Assembly: GCA_964036295.1 (NCBI GenBank)
Contig: OZ038466.1
Coordinates: 21,504,597 to 21,568,596, forward strand
Reading direction: 5' to 3'
From: Plumapathes pennacea
Lineage: Eukaryota; Cnidaria; Anthozoa; Antipatharia; Myriopathidae
DNA: 64,000 nt
How positions within the stretch are numbered: position 1 is the stretch's first letter
Content: more notes on this DNA, generated by a model
Database searches by the model: none
Told to the model about the DNA's origin: nothing
What the model saw: the letters and a program-made list of their open reading frames with translations, nothing else
The DNA itself: not shown here

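Overview
This window looks like animal nuclear DNA, most likely from a cnidarian such as a stony coral or sea anemone. It has short GT-AG introns, AT-rich introns around GC-richer exons, many small foldback and dispersed repeats, and no bacterial gene layout. The species assignment is an inference. Everything recognisably coding lies on the minus strand and encodes one kind of protein domain, the F5/8 type C (discoidin, FA58C) domain.

The main feature is part of one giant gene read from high to low coordinates. Each discoidin domain is split over two exons. The N exon (305-329 nt) carries the first Cys and the TQGR core. The C exon (138-145 nt class) begins near F.GN.D and ends in the closing ELYGC motif. 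I placed boundaries for 75 such exons: 37 N exons, 37 C exons, and the first 12 nt of a 38th C exon cut by the window start. All N exons start in phase 1 and end in phase 0; all C exons do the reverse. The exons sum to 17,148 nt, or 5,716 codons in one unbroken frame, with no start codon exon, signal peptide exon, stop or membrane segment. Both ends of the gene therefore lie outside the window.

The domains are not a simple array. They fall into eight sequence types, called A to H here, that recur in a fixed order: (H0), A1-H1, A2-H2, A3-H3, A4-H4, A5-E5. The protein is thus a higher-order repeat of eight domains, with a genomic period near 9.6-10 kb in repeats 1 to 3. In the names below the letter is the type and the number is the repeat, counted from the 5' end of the gene.

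From about 7,578 to 22,920 a 15.3-kb minisatellite of 26-bp units (about 590 copies) fills a 17-kb intron between domains G4 and H4. The array has its own higher-order repeats (960, 778, 988 and 1,377 bp), some of which look identical by eye. Short homologous sequences flank it on both sides. A second enlarged intron (25,397-28,210) holds degenerate tandem repeats. The other introns are mostly 75-950 nt and hold microsatellites, foldback elements, several dispersed repeat families and three relic pieces of C exons.

The biological role is inferred only from the family. Discoidin domains are secreted or extracellular modules that bind glycans, phospholipids or matrix proteins. A chain of dozens of basic, disulfide-closed domains would fit a long extracellular adhesive or matrix protein, but nothing here shows the ligand.
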